DNA of 37,568 nt from Rikenellaceae bacterium (lineage in GTDB: Bacteria; Bacteroidota; Bacteroidia; Bacteroidales; Rikenellaceae): positions 1 through 37,568 of the forward strand of contig SUZP01000015.1 of NCBI GenBank assembly GCA_015059865.1. The letters run 5' to 3'. The translations under genes and the position numbers were made by a program. The first letter of the stretch is position 1, and every line of letters begins with the position of its first letter. This document shows, piece by piece, positions 8,574-16,583 of the stretch. The notes under the pieces are model-generated. The model was not told where the DNA came from and did no database searches. It saw only the letters and a list, made by a program, of their open reading frames with translations.

Positions 8574-10391
8574 ATGTCGGGAAACGATAAAATATCACTG
8601 AAAGAGCAAGTCTCAATGTTGCCTATGTCGGCGGGTTGCTATCTCTTTGAAAATAGCAAAGGAGAGGTCATATATGTTGGCAAGGCTAAGCATCTGCGCA
8701 ACCGCGTACGCTCCTACTTTGTCGAAAATCGCGACCACTCTGCCAAGGTGCGGGTTATGGTGCGACAGATAGCCTCGATGCGGCATATTGTGGTCGATAG
8801 CGAAACAGATGCTCTGCTGTTGGAAAACTCGCTTATCAAGACCTTGCAACCGCGCTACAACATCCTTCTCAAAGATGATAAGTCCTACCCTTGGATAGCG
8901 GTTACAGCGGAGGAGTTTCCGCGTATTCTTTCGACTCGACAGCTCGTACGCGACGGCTCGCAATATTATGGTCCTTATGGCTCAATCTCTGCCCAAAGGG
9001 CGGTGCTCGACTTTATCCGCGAGGCTCTGCCACTGCGTATCTGTCGTCAAAAGATGACAATGGAGAGTATTGCCAACGCGAAACACTCGCCCTGTCTGCA
9101 ATACCATCTTGGCAACTGCAAAGCTCCCTGCATAGGCAGGTGTAGCCGCGAGGAGTATAGAGGCTATATCGACATAGCTACATCGGTATTGAAGGGCGAT
9201 TTACGACCTGTTCGCAACTATCTCGAAGGGGAGATGACGCGTGCGGCCGAGGAGCTTCGCTTTGAGGTTGCTGCACGCTACAAGGCGCGCCTTGATGCGC
9301 TCGAACGCTACGCAAGTCGCTCGGTTATAGTGAGTGCAAAGATAGGCGATGTGGATATCTTCTCGTTGTTGGTGGATGATGATGAGGCCTATTGCAACTT
9401 CTTGCGTGTGCGCAACGGCTCGATTACAGCCGTTCATACTGCCACTATTTCCGTAGGTGTCGAGAGTGACGAGCGCGAGATAATGACTCTCGGCATACAG
9501 CACATAAAGGAGAATATTGCGGGCGACTTGGCACAAGAGGTATTGGTGTCGGTGGAGCCCTACGAGGAGCTGTTCGAGGGGGTTAAGTTTGTAGTGCCCA
9601 AGCGAGGTGAGAAACACGATTTGTTGGATTTCTCGCTACGCTCCGCAAAAACTACTCGTGCCGAGCGTCTGAAAAATCTCGAAATTCACAACCCTGCACG
9701 CCATACCGACCGACTAATGGAGGCGATGCGCCGAGAGTTGCGTTTGGAGAGAGAGCCTCGCCATATTGAGTGCTTCGATAACTCCAACTTGCAGGGTACC
9801 AATCCGGTAGCCTCGTGCGTAGTCTTTCGCGATGGTAAACCTTCGCGCAAGGAGTATCGCCATTTTAATATAAAGACTGTGGTTGGAGCCGATGACTTCG
9901 CCTCGATGCGCGAGATTCTGACACGCCGCTATTCGCGATTGTTGGAGGAGGGGGCAGAACTACCCGATTTGGTTGTTGTTGATGGCGGAAAGGGGCAACT
10001 GTCGAGTGCCTACGCTGTGTTGCAGGAGCTGGGCATTGAGGAGAGAGTGCCGATTGTGGGCTTGGCAAAGAGGTTGGAGGAGGTTTTCTATCCGAATGAC
10101 CCTATGCCTTACTATTTGAGCCGTACGGGCGAGCCGTTGAAGGTTATTTGTCATATACGCGATGAGGCGCACCGTTTTGGCATTACGCACCACCGCAATC
10201 GTCGCAGCAAGAGTTTTATTAAGACAGGCTTAGAGGGCATTGAGGGCGTAGGTGAAAAGAGTATTACTGCACTTCTGCGACACTTCCGCACAATATCAAA
10301 TCTGCGCAACGCCTCGGTGGGGGAGATAGCAAAGATTGTTGGAGAATCGCGAGCCGCCAAGGTTGTTGCACACCTACAACAAAATAGGTAA
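8574..10391 (+). CDS. uvrC: Excinuclease ABC subunit C
   Basis: Nucleotide excision repair endonuclease that cuts on both sides of a lesion bound by UvrAB. Domains in order: GIY-YIG nuclease at about residues 18-95 (GCYLF at 21-25, YVGKAKHLRNRV); a UVR UvrB-binding motif at about 217-245 (AAEELRFEVAARYKARL); the RNase H-like nuclease with ECFDNSN at about 399 and VVVDGGKGQL at about 470; and tandem helix-hairpin-helix at about 551-604 (IEGVGEKSITALLRHF). The 605 residues are normal. Start chosen at ATG 8574 because the promoter lies between it and the upstream TTG. The stop codon is embedded in a 16-bp terminator stem. Confidence 0.96.
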   Translation: MSGNDKISLKEQVSMLPMSAGCYLFENSKGEVIYVGKAKHLRNRVRSYFVENRDHSAKVRVMVRQIASMRHIVVDSETDALLLENSLIKTLQPRYNILLKDDKSYPWIAVTAEEFPRILSTRQLVRDGSQYYGPYGSISAQRAVLDFIREALPLRICRQKMTMESIANAKHSPCLQYHLGNCKAPCIGRCSREEYRGYIDIATSVLKGDLRPVRNYLEGEMTRAAEELRFEVAARYKARLDALERYASRSVIVSAKIGDVDIFSLLVDDDEAYCNFLRVRNGSITAVHTATISVGVESDEREIMTLGIQHIKENIAGDLAQEVLVSVEPYEELFEGVKFVVPKRGEKHDLLDFSLRSAKTTRAERLKNLEIHNPARHTDRLMEAMRRELRLEREPRHIECFDNSNLQGTNPVASCVVFRDGKPSRKEYRHFNIKTVVGADDFASMREILTRRYSRLLEEGAELPDLVVVDGGKGQLSSAYAVLQELGIEERVPIVGLAKRLEEVFYPNDPMPYYLSRTGEPLKVICHIRDEAHRFGITHHRNRRSKSFIKTGLEGIEGVGEKSITALLRHFRTISNLRNASVGEIAKIVGESRAAKVVAHLQQNR

Positions 10392-10419
10392 AGATGCGAA
10401 TTTCATCTTTACCTATTTT
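10381..10419. terminator. Bidirectional terminator overlapping the uvrC stop
   Basis: A perfect 16-bp stem (AAAATAGGTAAAGATG, 10381-10396, and its complement at 10404-10419) around a 7-nt loop. A-rich and T-rich ends make it usable from both sides, by uvrC and by rubredoxin. Confidence 0.9.
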
Positions 10420-10439
10420 AGTGATAATTAGAGGGTGTT

Positions 10440-10601
10440 TTAGCCTATTGGGTTAAAATCCTCCTTAGTTACTCCACATACAGGGCATACCCAATCCTCT
10501 GGAATATCCTCAAAAGCTGTTCCCGGTGCAATACCACTGTCGGGGTCGCCAATCTCAGGGTCATAAACCCACGCACATACTGTGCAGACATATTTTTTCA
10601 T
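10440..10601 (-). CDS. Rubredoxin
   Basis: A 53-residue one-iron electron carrier. Two CxxC knuckles, [13 protein letters not shown] (Cys6 and Cys9) and [11 protein letters not shown] (Cys39 and Cys42), supply the four iron ligands with standard spacing; the aromatic and PG positions ([12 protein letters not shown]) are typical. Rubredoxins usually pass electrons to rubrerythrin or oxygen-reducing flavoproteins in anaerobes; no such partner lies in this window. It sits 31 nt downstream of the coiled-coil gene on the same strand and may be co-transcribed. A weak promoter-like AATTTTTG with the 4-nt spacing seen at the leaderless genes precedes its ATG. Confidence 0.96.
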   Translation of the reverse strand: MKKYVCTVCAWVYDPEIGDPDSGIAPGTAFEDIPEDWVCPVCGVTKEDFNPIG

Positions 10602-10632
10602 AGCGCAAAAATTAAAGGTTAAACATTCATTT

Positions 10633-11556
10633 TTATCTTACGGATACCTCCGTTGTTCCAATCTGATTATCTCCCATATAGAGCTCAATCTTGTAGGTAC
10701 CGGGGATAAATCCGCTACCCTTGTAGAAGATGCTGACATCGAGGTCTTCGTTTTGGTAATCTACCTCACGCGATGCAGAGTAGCCCTTCTTGGTGCCTTG
10801 GTAGTCGAAGGTAGGCATTGCATCGGTTGAGAGAAGATAACCGTCAGGCGAGGTGATGCAGAGGTAGATTGGCCTGTTGCCTGCCGCAGCCAACTCGTTT
10901 GCTCCAACGGTGAAATCGACACGCAAAGTTGCGGCATTCTTCACGCGTGATATAATCTTGTCGTTGGCATTGAGTGCCACGAGGGTAATATCACGAGCAC
11001 GAAGTACCGAGCCTTGTGCTACCTTGTTTTGCAACTCTGTTGCGCGCTCCTCGGCAACATCTGCGCGAAGATTGGCGGTCGAAACCTCTTTGCGAAGCGA
11101 TACATTCTCGCCGATAACCTTCTTGTTGATGGTGTTGAGCGAGTCGATTTGGCGAAGATAGTTCTTCATCACTGCACGCAGCGTACCAACCTCCTTCTGA
11201 TACGCCTTCAACTTATTGTAGTTAAAACGACGCTCGCGTTTGAGCTGCTCGACCATCTCGGTAGCCTTCTGCAACTGCGCGGCAATGGTGTCATTCTGAT
11301 ACTTCAAATTGTCGTACTCGTTAATCAGCGAGGTGAGATTGTTCTGAATTGTATCTCTATCTGCTTGCAACAGAGCATAATCCTCCTGTTGCTGACGATT
11401 GAGGTTGAAGTACAGCACCGACAATCCTGCCAAGATTATCGCCAACAAAATAATCACTACGCGATAGCCTCGAAGCGACTTCTTGACCGCCTCATTCTCC
11501 TCCTTTTCGTAATCGTAACCCTCCTCAGGGTTGTACTCGTATTTGTTCTCTTCCAT
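10633..11556 (-). CDS. Membrane-anchored coiled-coil protein, unknown function
   Basis: A 307-residue protein. Residues 1-30 are acidic and Tyr-rich ([16 protein letters not shown]), residues 33-50 are one transmembrane helix, and residues about 52-185 are heptad-rich coiled coil (ENDN- and QL-rich, for example [17 protein letters not shown]). The remaining part, to 307, is a beta-rich globular domain ending in EVSVR. The topology is probably cytoplasmic N-terminus with a periplasmic coiled coil and C-terminal domain. I chose ATG 11556 over the upstream in-frame codon at 11613 because the likely promoter TATATTTG lies between them. No family name is offered. Confidence 0.82.
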   Translation of the reverse strand: MEENKYEYNPEEGYDYEKEENEAVKKSLRGYRVVIILLAIILAGLSVLYFNLNRQQQEDYALLQADRDTIQNNLTSLINEYDNLKYQNDTIAAQLQKATEMVEQLKRERRFNYNKLKAYQKEVGTLRAVMKNYLRQIDSLNTINKKVIGENVSLRKEVSTANLRADVAEERATELQNKVAQGSVLRARDITLVALNANDKIISRVKNAATLRVDFTVGANELAAAGNRPIYLCITSPDGYLLSTDAMPTFDYQGTKKGYSASREVDYQNEDLDVSIFYKGSGFIPGTYKIELYMGDNQIGTTEVSVR

Positions 11557-11575
11557 AATTTTGAGATATTTTTTG

Positions 11576-11583
11576 CAAATATA
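11576..11583 (-). promoter_or_regulatory. -7 box of the coiled-coil/rubredoxin unit
   Basis: The reverse complement reads TATATTTG, 19 nt upstream of the ATG at 11556, in the gap after the DUF3108 gene. Confidence 0.6.
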
Positions 11584-11616
11584 ATATTTTTTTGGCTTTT
11601 GGCCATTAACCATTAG

Positions 11617-12435
11617 CTATTTTATCTTGCTCGACAGTGGATATTTCAACCCTTCGTATCGGCGAATGTAGGCCCTAATCTCCCCAACACGCACGGGCGA
11701 GGCGAGCATCACGGGGATTTTGTTCTCGTCGTTGGTAATCCAGATAAAAAACTCTGTGCCGTCAGTAAACGAAAACTCCTCCGACGAGCCGAGTGTGCAG
11801 GCGAACTTCATCGTATCGAAACGCCCCAACCTTGGCACTTTCAGATTTTCTCGCCCGATATAGCGGTAGCGAAGATGGCGAATGGTATCCTCCAACACCA
11901 TATCGAGCTGTCGGTGTTCGCCCTCGCGGAACGAATCCAAATCGACCGAGCGAAGATTGAAGTAGAGCGATACGGCATCCATACTCTCGTTGGTAAGTGT
12001 CATTGTCTTTGTGCGAGGAGTATTCTGTCGCCTTTGCGACCAAGTGTGCACCTTCATCGAGTCCCAATCGTAGCGATAGTGGCTGCGGAAGGTGTATTTA
12101 TCCTCCTTCAAGTCGCTCTCGAAACGCTGTGTGCGCAGAGTCTGCCTATCCACCCAAATATCGTAGGTGTCGTTCATATCGAAGAACCAGCGGAAAAATG
12201 GCAAGGTGCGACCATTCCCCGTAACACGATACATCTCTTTGCCGTTGAGGGTGTCAAGTCGTGTTGATACAGTAACCTCGCCCGCTTCGATATTTGGCAC
12301 CAACTTAGCGCGATAGGCGGCACGATAATACAACACCTCACCCTCTTGAAAGACCTGTGCCGAGGTGGTCGCTACCCCTGCAACGAGGAGTATCGCAAAA
12401 ATCGCACCTTTTATGTATCTGTTCACACCTAACAT
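11617..12435 (-). CDS. DUF3108 domain-containing exported protein
   Basis: A 272-residue exported protein. It has a signal peptide (YIKGAIFAILLVAGVATTSA, cleaved before QVFQEGE), then a beta-rich domain beginning EGEVLYYRAAYRAKLVPNIEAGEVT, the usual opening of DUF3108 proteins, and ending with the family-like IPVMLASPVRVGEIRAYI. The function of DUF3108 is not established; a periplasmic beta-barrel-like scaffold is usual. ATG 12435 was preferred to an in-frame TTG at 12444. It is upstream of the coiled-coil gene, which has its own promoter box. Confidence 0.85.
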   Translation of the reverse strand: MLGVNRYIKGAIFAILLVAGVATTSAQVFQEGEVLYYRAAYRAKLVPNIEAGEVTVSTRLDTLNGKEMYRVTGNGRTLPFFRWFFDMNDTYDIWVDRQTLRTQRFESDLKEDKYTFRSHYRYDWDSMKVHTWSQRRQNTPRTKTMTLTNESMDAVSLYFNLRSVDLDSFREGEHRQLDMVLEDTIRHLRYRYIGRENLKVPRLGRFDTMKFACTLGSSEEFSFTDGTEFFIWITNDENKIPVMLASPVRVGEIRAYIRRYEGLKYPLSSKIK

Positions 12436-12505
12436 ACTTTTCAAACGCTTATGCTGTGAAAATTATTATATAGTTTTAGCCTTTTAGCTTTTATGTTTTG
12501 TAGAA

Positions 12506-12530
12506 CTCCGAGCCTTGTTACGGCGCAAAC
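12506..12530. repeat. Dispersed 25-bp repeat, copy 1 (divergent)
   Basis: CTCCGAGCCTTGTTACGG then CGCAAAC. Related to 16479-16503 (inverted), 22746-22768 and 22831-22853; the shared core is CTTGTTACGGCGCA or CTCGTCACGGCGCA. Confidence 0.6.
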
Positions 12531-12539
12531 CTTTTTAGG

Positions 12540-12587
12540 GGCTATTAACGGCTATTAAGGGTGCGCCGCAGGCCTAAATAAAATACC
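12540..12587. repeat. 10-bp direct repeat and GCGCCGCAGGCC element, copy 1
   Basis: GGCTATTAAC and GGCTATTAAG are adjacent at 12540-12559. TGCGCCGCAGGCCTAAATAA then AATACC follows (12562-12587). The second part recurs almost exactly at 19762-19789; both copies run straight into an AATTGTC heptad array. Confidence 0.7.
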
Positions 12588-12590
12588 TTT

Positions 12591-12644
12591 AATTGTCAAT
12601 TCGTCAATTGTCAATTGTCAATTCGGAAATCTCTCGTCTCTCGT
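12591..12644. repeat. Heptad arrays, AATTGTC and CTCTCGT flavours
   Basis: AATTGTC, AATTCGTC (8 bp), AATTGTC, AATTGTC, AATTCGG (12591-12626), then CTCTCGT twice (12631-12644). The second flavour recurs upstream of mqnC. Confidence 0.8.
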
Positions 12645-12653
12645 CTAAATTTA

Positions 12654-14768
12654 TTATGAAATCTCCGAGAAATCGGTTTTGTGCTCAGGAGCGTAGCGGT
12701 CGCGCAACTCGCGCAATGCGAGGTGGTCGGGGTGCGAAAGTGTAGCATCAACTCCGAGTAGCGAAATAGCCAACGCCTGCGCCACCTGCAAAATCTGGTT
12801 GTCGTAGGTCGGATTGGCAATTTTCAAGTCGAATGCCTCGCCACTCTGCATCGTGCCGTTTATATCGCCTGCACCTCGCAATTTAAGGTCCAACTCCGCC
12901 AACTCAAAGCCATCGGTCGTCTGGCACATCGCTTCCAAGCGCTTGCTCGACTCCTTCGACAACTTCTCGTCGGACATCAACACGCAGTAGGACTGCTCCG
13001 AGCCACGACCTACACGACCTCGCAGCTGGTGCAACTGTGCCAAGCCAAAACGCTCCGCCGACTCGATAACTATCACCGTAGCATTCGGCACATCGACTCC
13101 CACTTCAATAACCGAGGTTGCGACCAAAATATCCGCCTCTCCATTTTTGAACTCCTCCATCGCCTGCTGTTTCAGGTCGGGCTTCATCTTGCCGTGGCAT
13201 ACCGCAACCTTATACTTCGGCAGCGGAAAATCGCGCACAATAGCATCGAAACCCTCCTGCAACGAGAGGTAGTCCATCTTCTCGGACTCGGCAATCAGCG
13301 GATAGACCACATAAATCTGTCGCCCTCGCTCAATCTGCTTGCGCATAAAGTTCTGCAACGACAATCGGGCAGACTCGAAGTAGTGGTAGGTCTTTATTGG
13401 CTGACGACCGGGCGGTAATCCCTTGATAATCGACACATCGAGGTCGCCATACAAGGTCATCGCCAAAGTTCGAGGAATTGGCGTTGCGGTCATAACGAGG
13501 ATATGCGGAGGTTGCGCATTTTTGGTCCACAATCGAGCCCTCTGCTCCACGCCGAAGCGGTGTTGCTCGTCAATAATCACCAATCCCAAGTTCGAGAACT
13601 GCACTCTATCCTCAATCAGGGCGTGCGTTCCGACCAAAATATCTATTTCGCCCGCCTCCAAAGCGGCTAAAATCTCTCGGCGCTCCTTCGTCTTTGTTGT
13701 TCCCGTAAGTATTGCTATGCGTACCGGCACACCCTCGCACATCTTCGACATCGAGGCGTAGTGCTGGCGTGCCAAAATCTCGGTCGGCACCATCATACAC
13801 GACTGAAAACCGTTATCGCCTGCCAACAACATCGACAACAACGCCACCACAGTCTTGCCACTGCCGACATCGCCCTGCAAAAGGCGATTCATCTGAATAC
13901 CCGACACGGTATCTTGGCGAATATCACGCACCGCCTGCTTCTGACCTTCGGTCAAGTCGAAAGGCAACTTCGTGTGGTAGAAGGTGTTGAACTTATCGCC
14001 CACCTTCGGGAAGAAGAATCCATCTCTGCGCCCTGTGCGCTCCGACCTGCGAGCCTGAATGTTCAACTGAATACCGAACAACTCGTCAAATTTCAGGCGA
14101 TATTGCGCCCGTCGCAACTTTTCGGGCGACTGCGGAAAGTGGATATTGTAGAGTGCCTCTTCGAGCGACATCAAGCCATATTTGCGCACTATATATTCGG
14201 GCATATAGTCGTGGATATGGTTGCGCACAACGCCCCACAACGAGCAGATGATATTGTATAACCCCTTGCCACCGAGCGTGGTCGATAACTTTTCGGTCGT
14301 GGAGTAGATACCCTGCAAACCACTCTCAACCTTGCGGGAGAGCGCCTTTTCGATAACCTCGATTTCGGGGTGTACCATCGAAAACTCGCCACGAAAGAAC
14401 GAAGGGCGACCAAAGACGATATATTCACGATTAGGCTCGATAATCTTCTCAATCCACTTTATGCCACGAAACCAAATCAACTCCACACGCCCCGTATCAT
14501 CGGCACAATAGACCGAGAAACGCTGCTTGCGCCCCTCGCCGGCAAAGGCTTTGCCAATAACTCTGACACGGAGTTGAATATAGGCGGAGGCATTATCTTC
14601 GGTCACTTCGCGCACTTTGTAGGTGCGCGAACGGTCGATATAGCGGAATGGGAAGTGGTAGAGCATATCACGCATAGTGACGATGCCAAGCTCCTTTTCG
14701 AGCAACTTGGCACGCACCTCGCCCACGCCCTGCACAAACTTTATCGAATTATCGAGCATACTTCCCAT
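12654..14768 (-). CDS. recG: ATP-dependent DNA helicase RecG
   Basis: Superfamily 2 helicase that reverses stalled forks and branch-migrates recombination intermediates. The 704-residue length is normal. An N-terminal wedge/OB domain covers about residues 50-200 (AYIQLRVRVIGKAFAG). Helicase motifs follow: Walker A GDVGSGKTV at about 299, DEQH box at about 399 (IIDEQHRFGVEQ), TATPIPRTLAMTLYGD, and motif VI QLRGRVGRG; RecG-specific GLPPGRQPIKTY is also present. The ATG at 14768 lies 4 nt from a TATCTTTG box, so the message is probably leaderless; ATG at 14759 (MLDN) is the alternative start. It is divergent from mqnC. Confidence 0.96.
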   Translation of the reverse strand: MGSMLDNSIKFVQGVGEVRAKLLEKELGIVTMRDMLYHFPFRYIDRSRTYKVREVTEDNASAYIQLRVRVIGKAFAGEGRKQRFSVYCADDTGRVELIWFRGIKWIEKIIEPNREYIVFGRPSFFRGEFSMVHPEIEVIEKALSRKVESGLQGIYSTTEKLSTTLGGKGLYNIICSLWGVVRNHIHDYMPEYIVRKYGLMSLEEALYNIHFPQSPEKLRRAQYRLKFDELFGIQLNIQARRSERTGRRDGFFFPKVGDKFNTFYHTKLPFDLTEGQKQAVRDIRQDTVSGIQMNRLLQGDVGSGKTVVALLSMLLAGDNGFQSCMMVPTEILARQHYASMSKMCEGVPVRIAILTGTTKTKERREILAALEAGEIDILVGTHALIEDRVQFSNLGLVIIDEQHRFGVEQRARLWTKNAQPPHILVMTATPIPRTLAMTLYGDLDVSIIKGLPPGRQPIKTYHYFESARLSLQNFMRKQIERGRQIYVVYPLIAESEKMDYLSLQEGFDAIVRDFPLPKYKVAVCHGKMKPDLKQQAMEEFKNGEADILVATSVIEVGVDVPNATVIVIESAERFGLAQLHQLRGRVGRGSEQSYCVLMSDEKLSKESSKRLEAMCQTTDGFELAELDLKLRGAGDINGTMQSGEAFDLKIANPTYDNQILQVAQALAISLLGVDATLSHPDHLALRELRDRYAPEHKTDFSEIS

Positions 14769-14771
14769 AGT

Positions 14772-14779
14772 GCAAAGAT
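14772..14779 (-). promoter_or_regulatory. recG -7 box, 4 nt from the ATG
   Basis: The reverse complement reads TATCTTTG-CACT-ATG. A start about 5 nt after the box coincides with the initiation codon. AATTGAC heptads lie behind it (14788-14821). Confidence 0.7.
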
Positions 14780-14787
14780 AATAATCA

Positions 14788-14821
14788 AATTGATAATTGA
14801 CGAATTGACAATTGACAATTT
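14788..14821. repeat. Heptad array, AATTGAC flavour, upstream of recG
   Basis: AATTGAT, AATTGACG (8 bp), AATTGAC, AATTGAC, AATTT. The internal 8-bp unit AATTGACG recurs at the same place in the arrays at 22775 and 36972. Confidence 0.85.
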
Positions 14822-14926
14822 GAGGATTTTTTTAGTTAAAAGTTTAAAAGTGCAGAGTCGAAGGTCCTAATTTTGTATTTCGCTCTCGTAGCTCCGTACC
14901 GTTATTGTTGTTTTTTTTCAAAATTT

Positions 14927-14970
14927 CTCTCGTCACTCGTCACTCGTCTCTCCTCTTTTTATTATCTTTG
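14927..14970 (+). promoter_or_regulatory. mqnC promoter: CTCTCGT/CACTCGT heptads plus TATCTTTG
   Basis: Four 7-bp units (CTCTCGT, CACTCGT, CACTCGT, CTCTCCT; 14927-14954) precede TATCTTTG at 14963-14970. The box is 4 nt before the ATG at 14975, the same spacing as at recG and dprA. Confidence 0.7.
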
Positions 14971-14974
14971 CGAT

Positions 14975-16066
14975 ATGAAACGACAGCAGATATACAACCG
15001 AGCACTTGCAGGCGAACAACTATCGCGTGAGGAGGCGTTGTTGTTATGGCACGAGGCCCCACTGTACGAATTAGCCGAGCAGGCCGACAAGTTGCGTGCT
15101 GCAAAGGTGGTAGACCCGGAGGTGGTGACTTGGCAAATAGACCGCAATATAAACACCACAAATGTATGTGTATCGGGGTGTCGCTTCTGCAACTTTCACT
15201 GCAAACCCCACCAGACCGACCGCCACTACATCACATCGCTCGATGAGTATATCTGCAAAACCGAAGAGATGTTTGTGCTTGGTGGCGACCAGCTTCTTTT
15301 GCAGGGCGGTATGCACCCTGCGCTCGGCATCGAGTACTACGAGGAGCTGTTTTGTGCTCTCAAAGAGCACTTCCCAACGCTCCGCCTTAACGCCCTCGGT
15401 GCGCCAGAGGTGGCGCATATCGCGCGCGTAAGCAAAATCTCCACACGCGAGGTGTTGGAACGACTGCGCAAGGCAGGATTATCCTCTTTGCCGGGTGCCG
15501 GAGCAGAGATTTTGGTGGAGCGCGTACGCAAGATTATCTCCCCAGCCAAGCCAAGTGCCGAGGAGTGGTTGCGCGTGATGCACGAGGCACACGAGATGAA
15601 TATTCCGACTACGGCAACAATGATGTATGGGCATATCGAAACCGTCGAGGAGCGCATCGAGCACCTTATCCGCCTGCGTGACTTGCAGGCCGAATGTCCC
15701 GAAGGGAACTATGGCTTTACGGCGTTTATTCCTTGGATATTTCGTTCGGAGGGTACACAACTCGAAAAGATGGGCTACACCACGCACTTCTCGCCTACGG
15801 AGTATCTGCGCCTGATTGCTGTGGCGCGCTTGGTGCTGAACAATATCCGAAACATACAGGCGTCGTGGCTTACGGTGGGTAAACAGACCGCGCAAATAGC
15901 ACTCCACAGCGGAGCCAACGATATGGGCTCGATAATGATTGAGGAGAATGTGGTATCGTCGGCCGGCGCACACAATCGCTTCGACCGCGAAGGTATCTGT
16001 CGTGCCATACGCGAAGCCGGCTTCACACCTCGCCTGCGCAATCAGTTGTACGAATATAGGGATTAG
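14975..16066 (+). CDS. mqnC: Cyclic dehypoxanthine futalosine synthase (radical SAM)
   Basis: Radical SAM enzyme of the futalosine route to menaquinone; it cyclises dehypoxanthine futalosine. The iron-sulfur motif CVSGCRFC has Cys65, Cys69 and Cys72. Family hallmarks are LLQGGMHPALGIEYY, LPGAGAEIL, TTATMMYGHIET and the C-terminal GANDMGSIMIEENVVSSAG, which favour MqnC over the related MqnE. The 363 residues are normal. A longer frame upstream is rejected because the promoter lies inside it. It is a single gene; no other mqn gene is in the window, and Mqn genes are often scattered. Menaquinone would serve anaerobic respiration. Confidence 0.9.
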   Translation: MKRQQIYNRALAGEQLSREEALLLWHEAPLYELAEQADKLRAAKVVDPEVVTWQIDRNINTTNVCVSGCRFCNFHCKPHQTDRHYITSLDEYICKTEEMFVLGGDQLLLQGGMHPALGIEYYEELFCALKEHFPTLRLNALGAPEVAHIARVSKISTREVLERLRKAGLSSLPGAGAEILVERVRKIISPAKPSAEEWLRVMHEAHEMNIPTTATMMYGHIETVEERIEHLIRLRDLQAECPEGNYGFTAFIPWIFRSEGTQLEKMGYTTHFSPTEYLRLIAVARLVLNNIRNIQASWLTVGKQTAQIALHSGANDMGSIMIEENVVSSAGAHNRFDREGICRAIREAGFTPRLRNQLYEYRD

Positions 16067-16198
16067 GCTCACTTCATTTATAGATATCCCCATTTTAGCT
16101 TTAAAAGGGTAATGATGTCAGAAGCACCGCTTTTGCACCATTGCCAAAATATTTTCGAAAACAACTATAATCAAAAGAATTTCAAACCAAAAGAAATA

Positions 16199-16228
16199 TT
16201 TGTTTTTTACAATTTTTTAGTATATTTG
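16199..16228 (+). promoter_or_regulatory. Promoter TTTG-N18-TATATTTG
   Basis: TTTG at 16199-16202 and TATATTTG at 16221-16228, 18 nt apart. This is the best match to the full Bacteroidota consensus in the window. The next downstream gene is the lipoprotein at 16584. Confidence 0.7.
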
Positions 16229-16255
16229 CATAAGCGAACGCCTAAATGCGGAGGC

Positions 16256-16292
16256 AAAATCCCTCCCCCGAAAAATTCGGGGGGGGGGATTT
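16256..16292 (+). terminator. Terminator or attenuator hairpin with a nine-G tract
   Basis: Arms 16256-16272 and 16276-16292 give 17 pairs with one T-G wobble around an AAA loop, followed by TTGGGGTTTT. The right arm contains G9 (16279-16287). It lies just 28 nt after the promoter, so it would either end a roughly 60-nt RNA or attenuate the lipoprotein; it could also terminate mqnC. Confidence 0.7.
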
Positions 16293-16351
16293 TGGGGTTT
16301 TAATTAGCTGATTACCAAGTATTTAAAGCTGTTTGCATAAAGCGTTGCTTT

Positions 16352-16386
16352 AATTAAAAATTAAGAATTAAAAATTAAAAATTAGA
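16352..16386. repeat. Heptad array, AATTAAA/AATTAAG flavour
   Basis: Five units in register: AATTAAA, AATTAAG, AATTAAA, AATTAAA, AATTAGA, about 20 bp before the CCCCAGTAAA array. Confidence 0.85.
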
Positions 16387-16408
16387 AAAAGCAAAAACTT
16401 AAAGCGCT

Positions 16409-16475
16409 CCCCAGTAAAGCACCGCAGGTGCGCCCCCAGTAGAGGGCGGAACGCCCGCCCCCAGTAAACCCCAGT
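16409..16475. repeat. CCCCAGTAAA hairpin array 1
   Basis: Repeats at 16409-16418, 16434-16443 (one change, CCCCAGTAGA), 16459-16468 and a partial at 16469-16475. Spacers are GCACC-GCA-GGTGC-GC and GGGCG-GAA-CGCCC-GC, each 15 bp and each a 5-bp stem with a triloop. The unit length is 25 bp. Confidence 0.85.
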
Positions 16476-16478
16476 TTG

Positions 16479-16503
16479 GTTTGCGCCTTGACAAGGGTAG
16501 GAG
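16479..16503. repeat. Dispersed 25-bp repeat, inverted copy
   Basis: The reverse complement of CTCCTACCCTTGTCAAGG plus CGCAAAC. Related to 12506, 22746 and 22831. Contains the palindrome CCTTGACAAGG. Confidence 0.65.
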
Positions 16504-16583
16504 TTTGGATAACAAAAAACAACAAAACTTTTTTAAAACATAAATTTTTAACCAAAAAACTAAAATTAAAAATAAAAACAACT

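Larger units (their letters stand above)
16067..16583. other. 517 bp intergenic/leader region of the surface lipoprotein
   Basis: No gene is supported; the possible 63-codon frame at 16112-16303 has no family features and ends in the G-tract hairpin. The region holds, in order, a promoter (16199-16228), a 17-bp hairpin with a nine-G tract, a heptad array, a CCCCAGTAAA hairpin array and an inverted copy of the 25-bp repeat. If the promoter drives the lipoprotein, the leader is about 350 nt. Confidence 0.75.

Noticed and set aside
16112..16303. 63-codon frame before the surface lipoprotein
   Set aside because: No family features, overlaps a promoter and a terminator-like hairpin, and its end is simply the C/G-rich stem translated.
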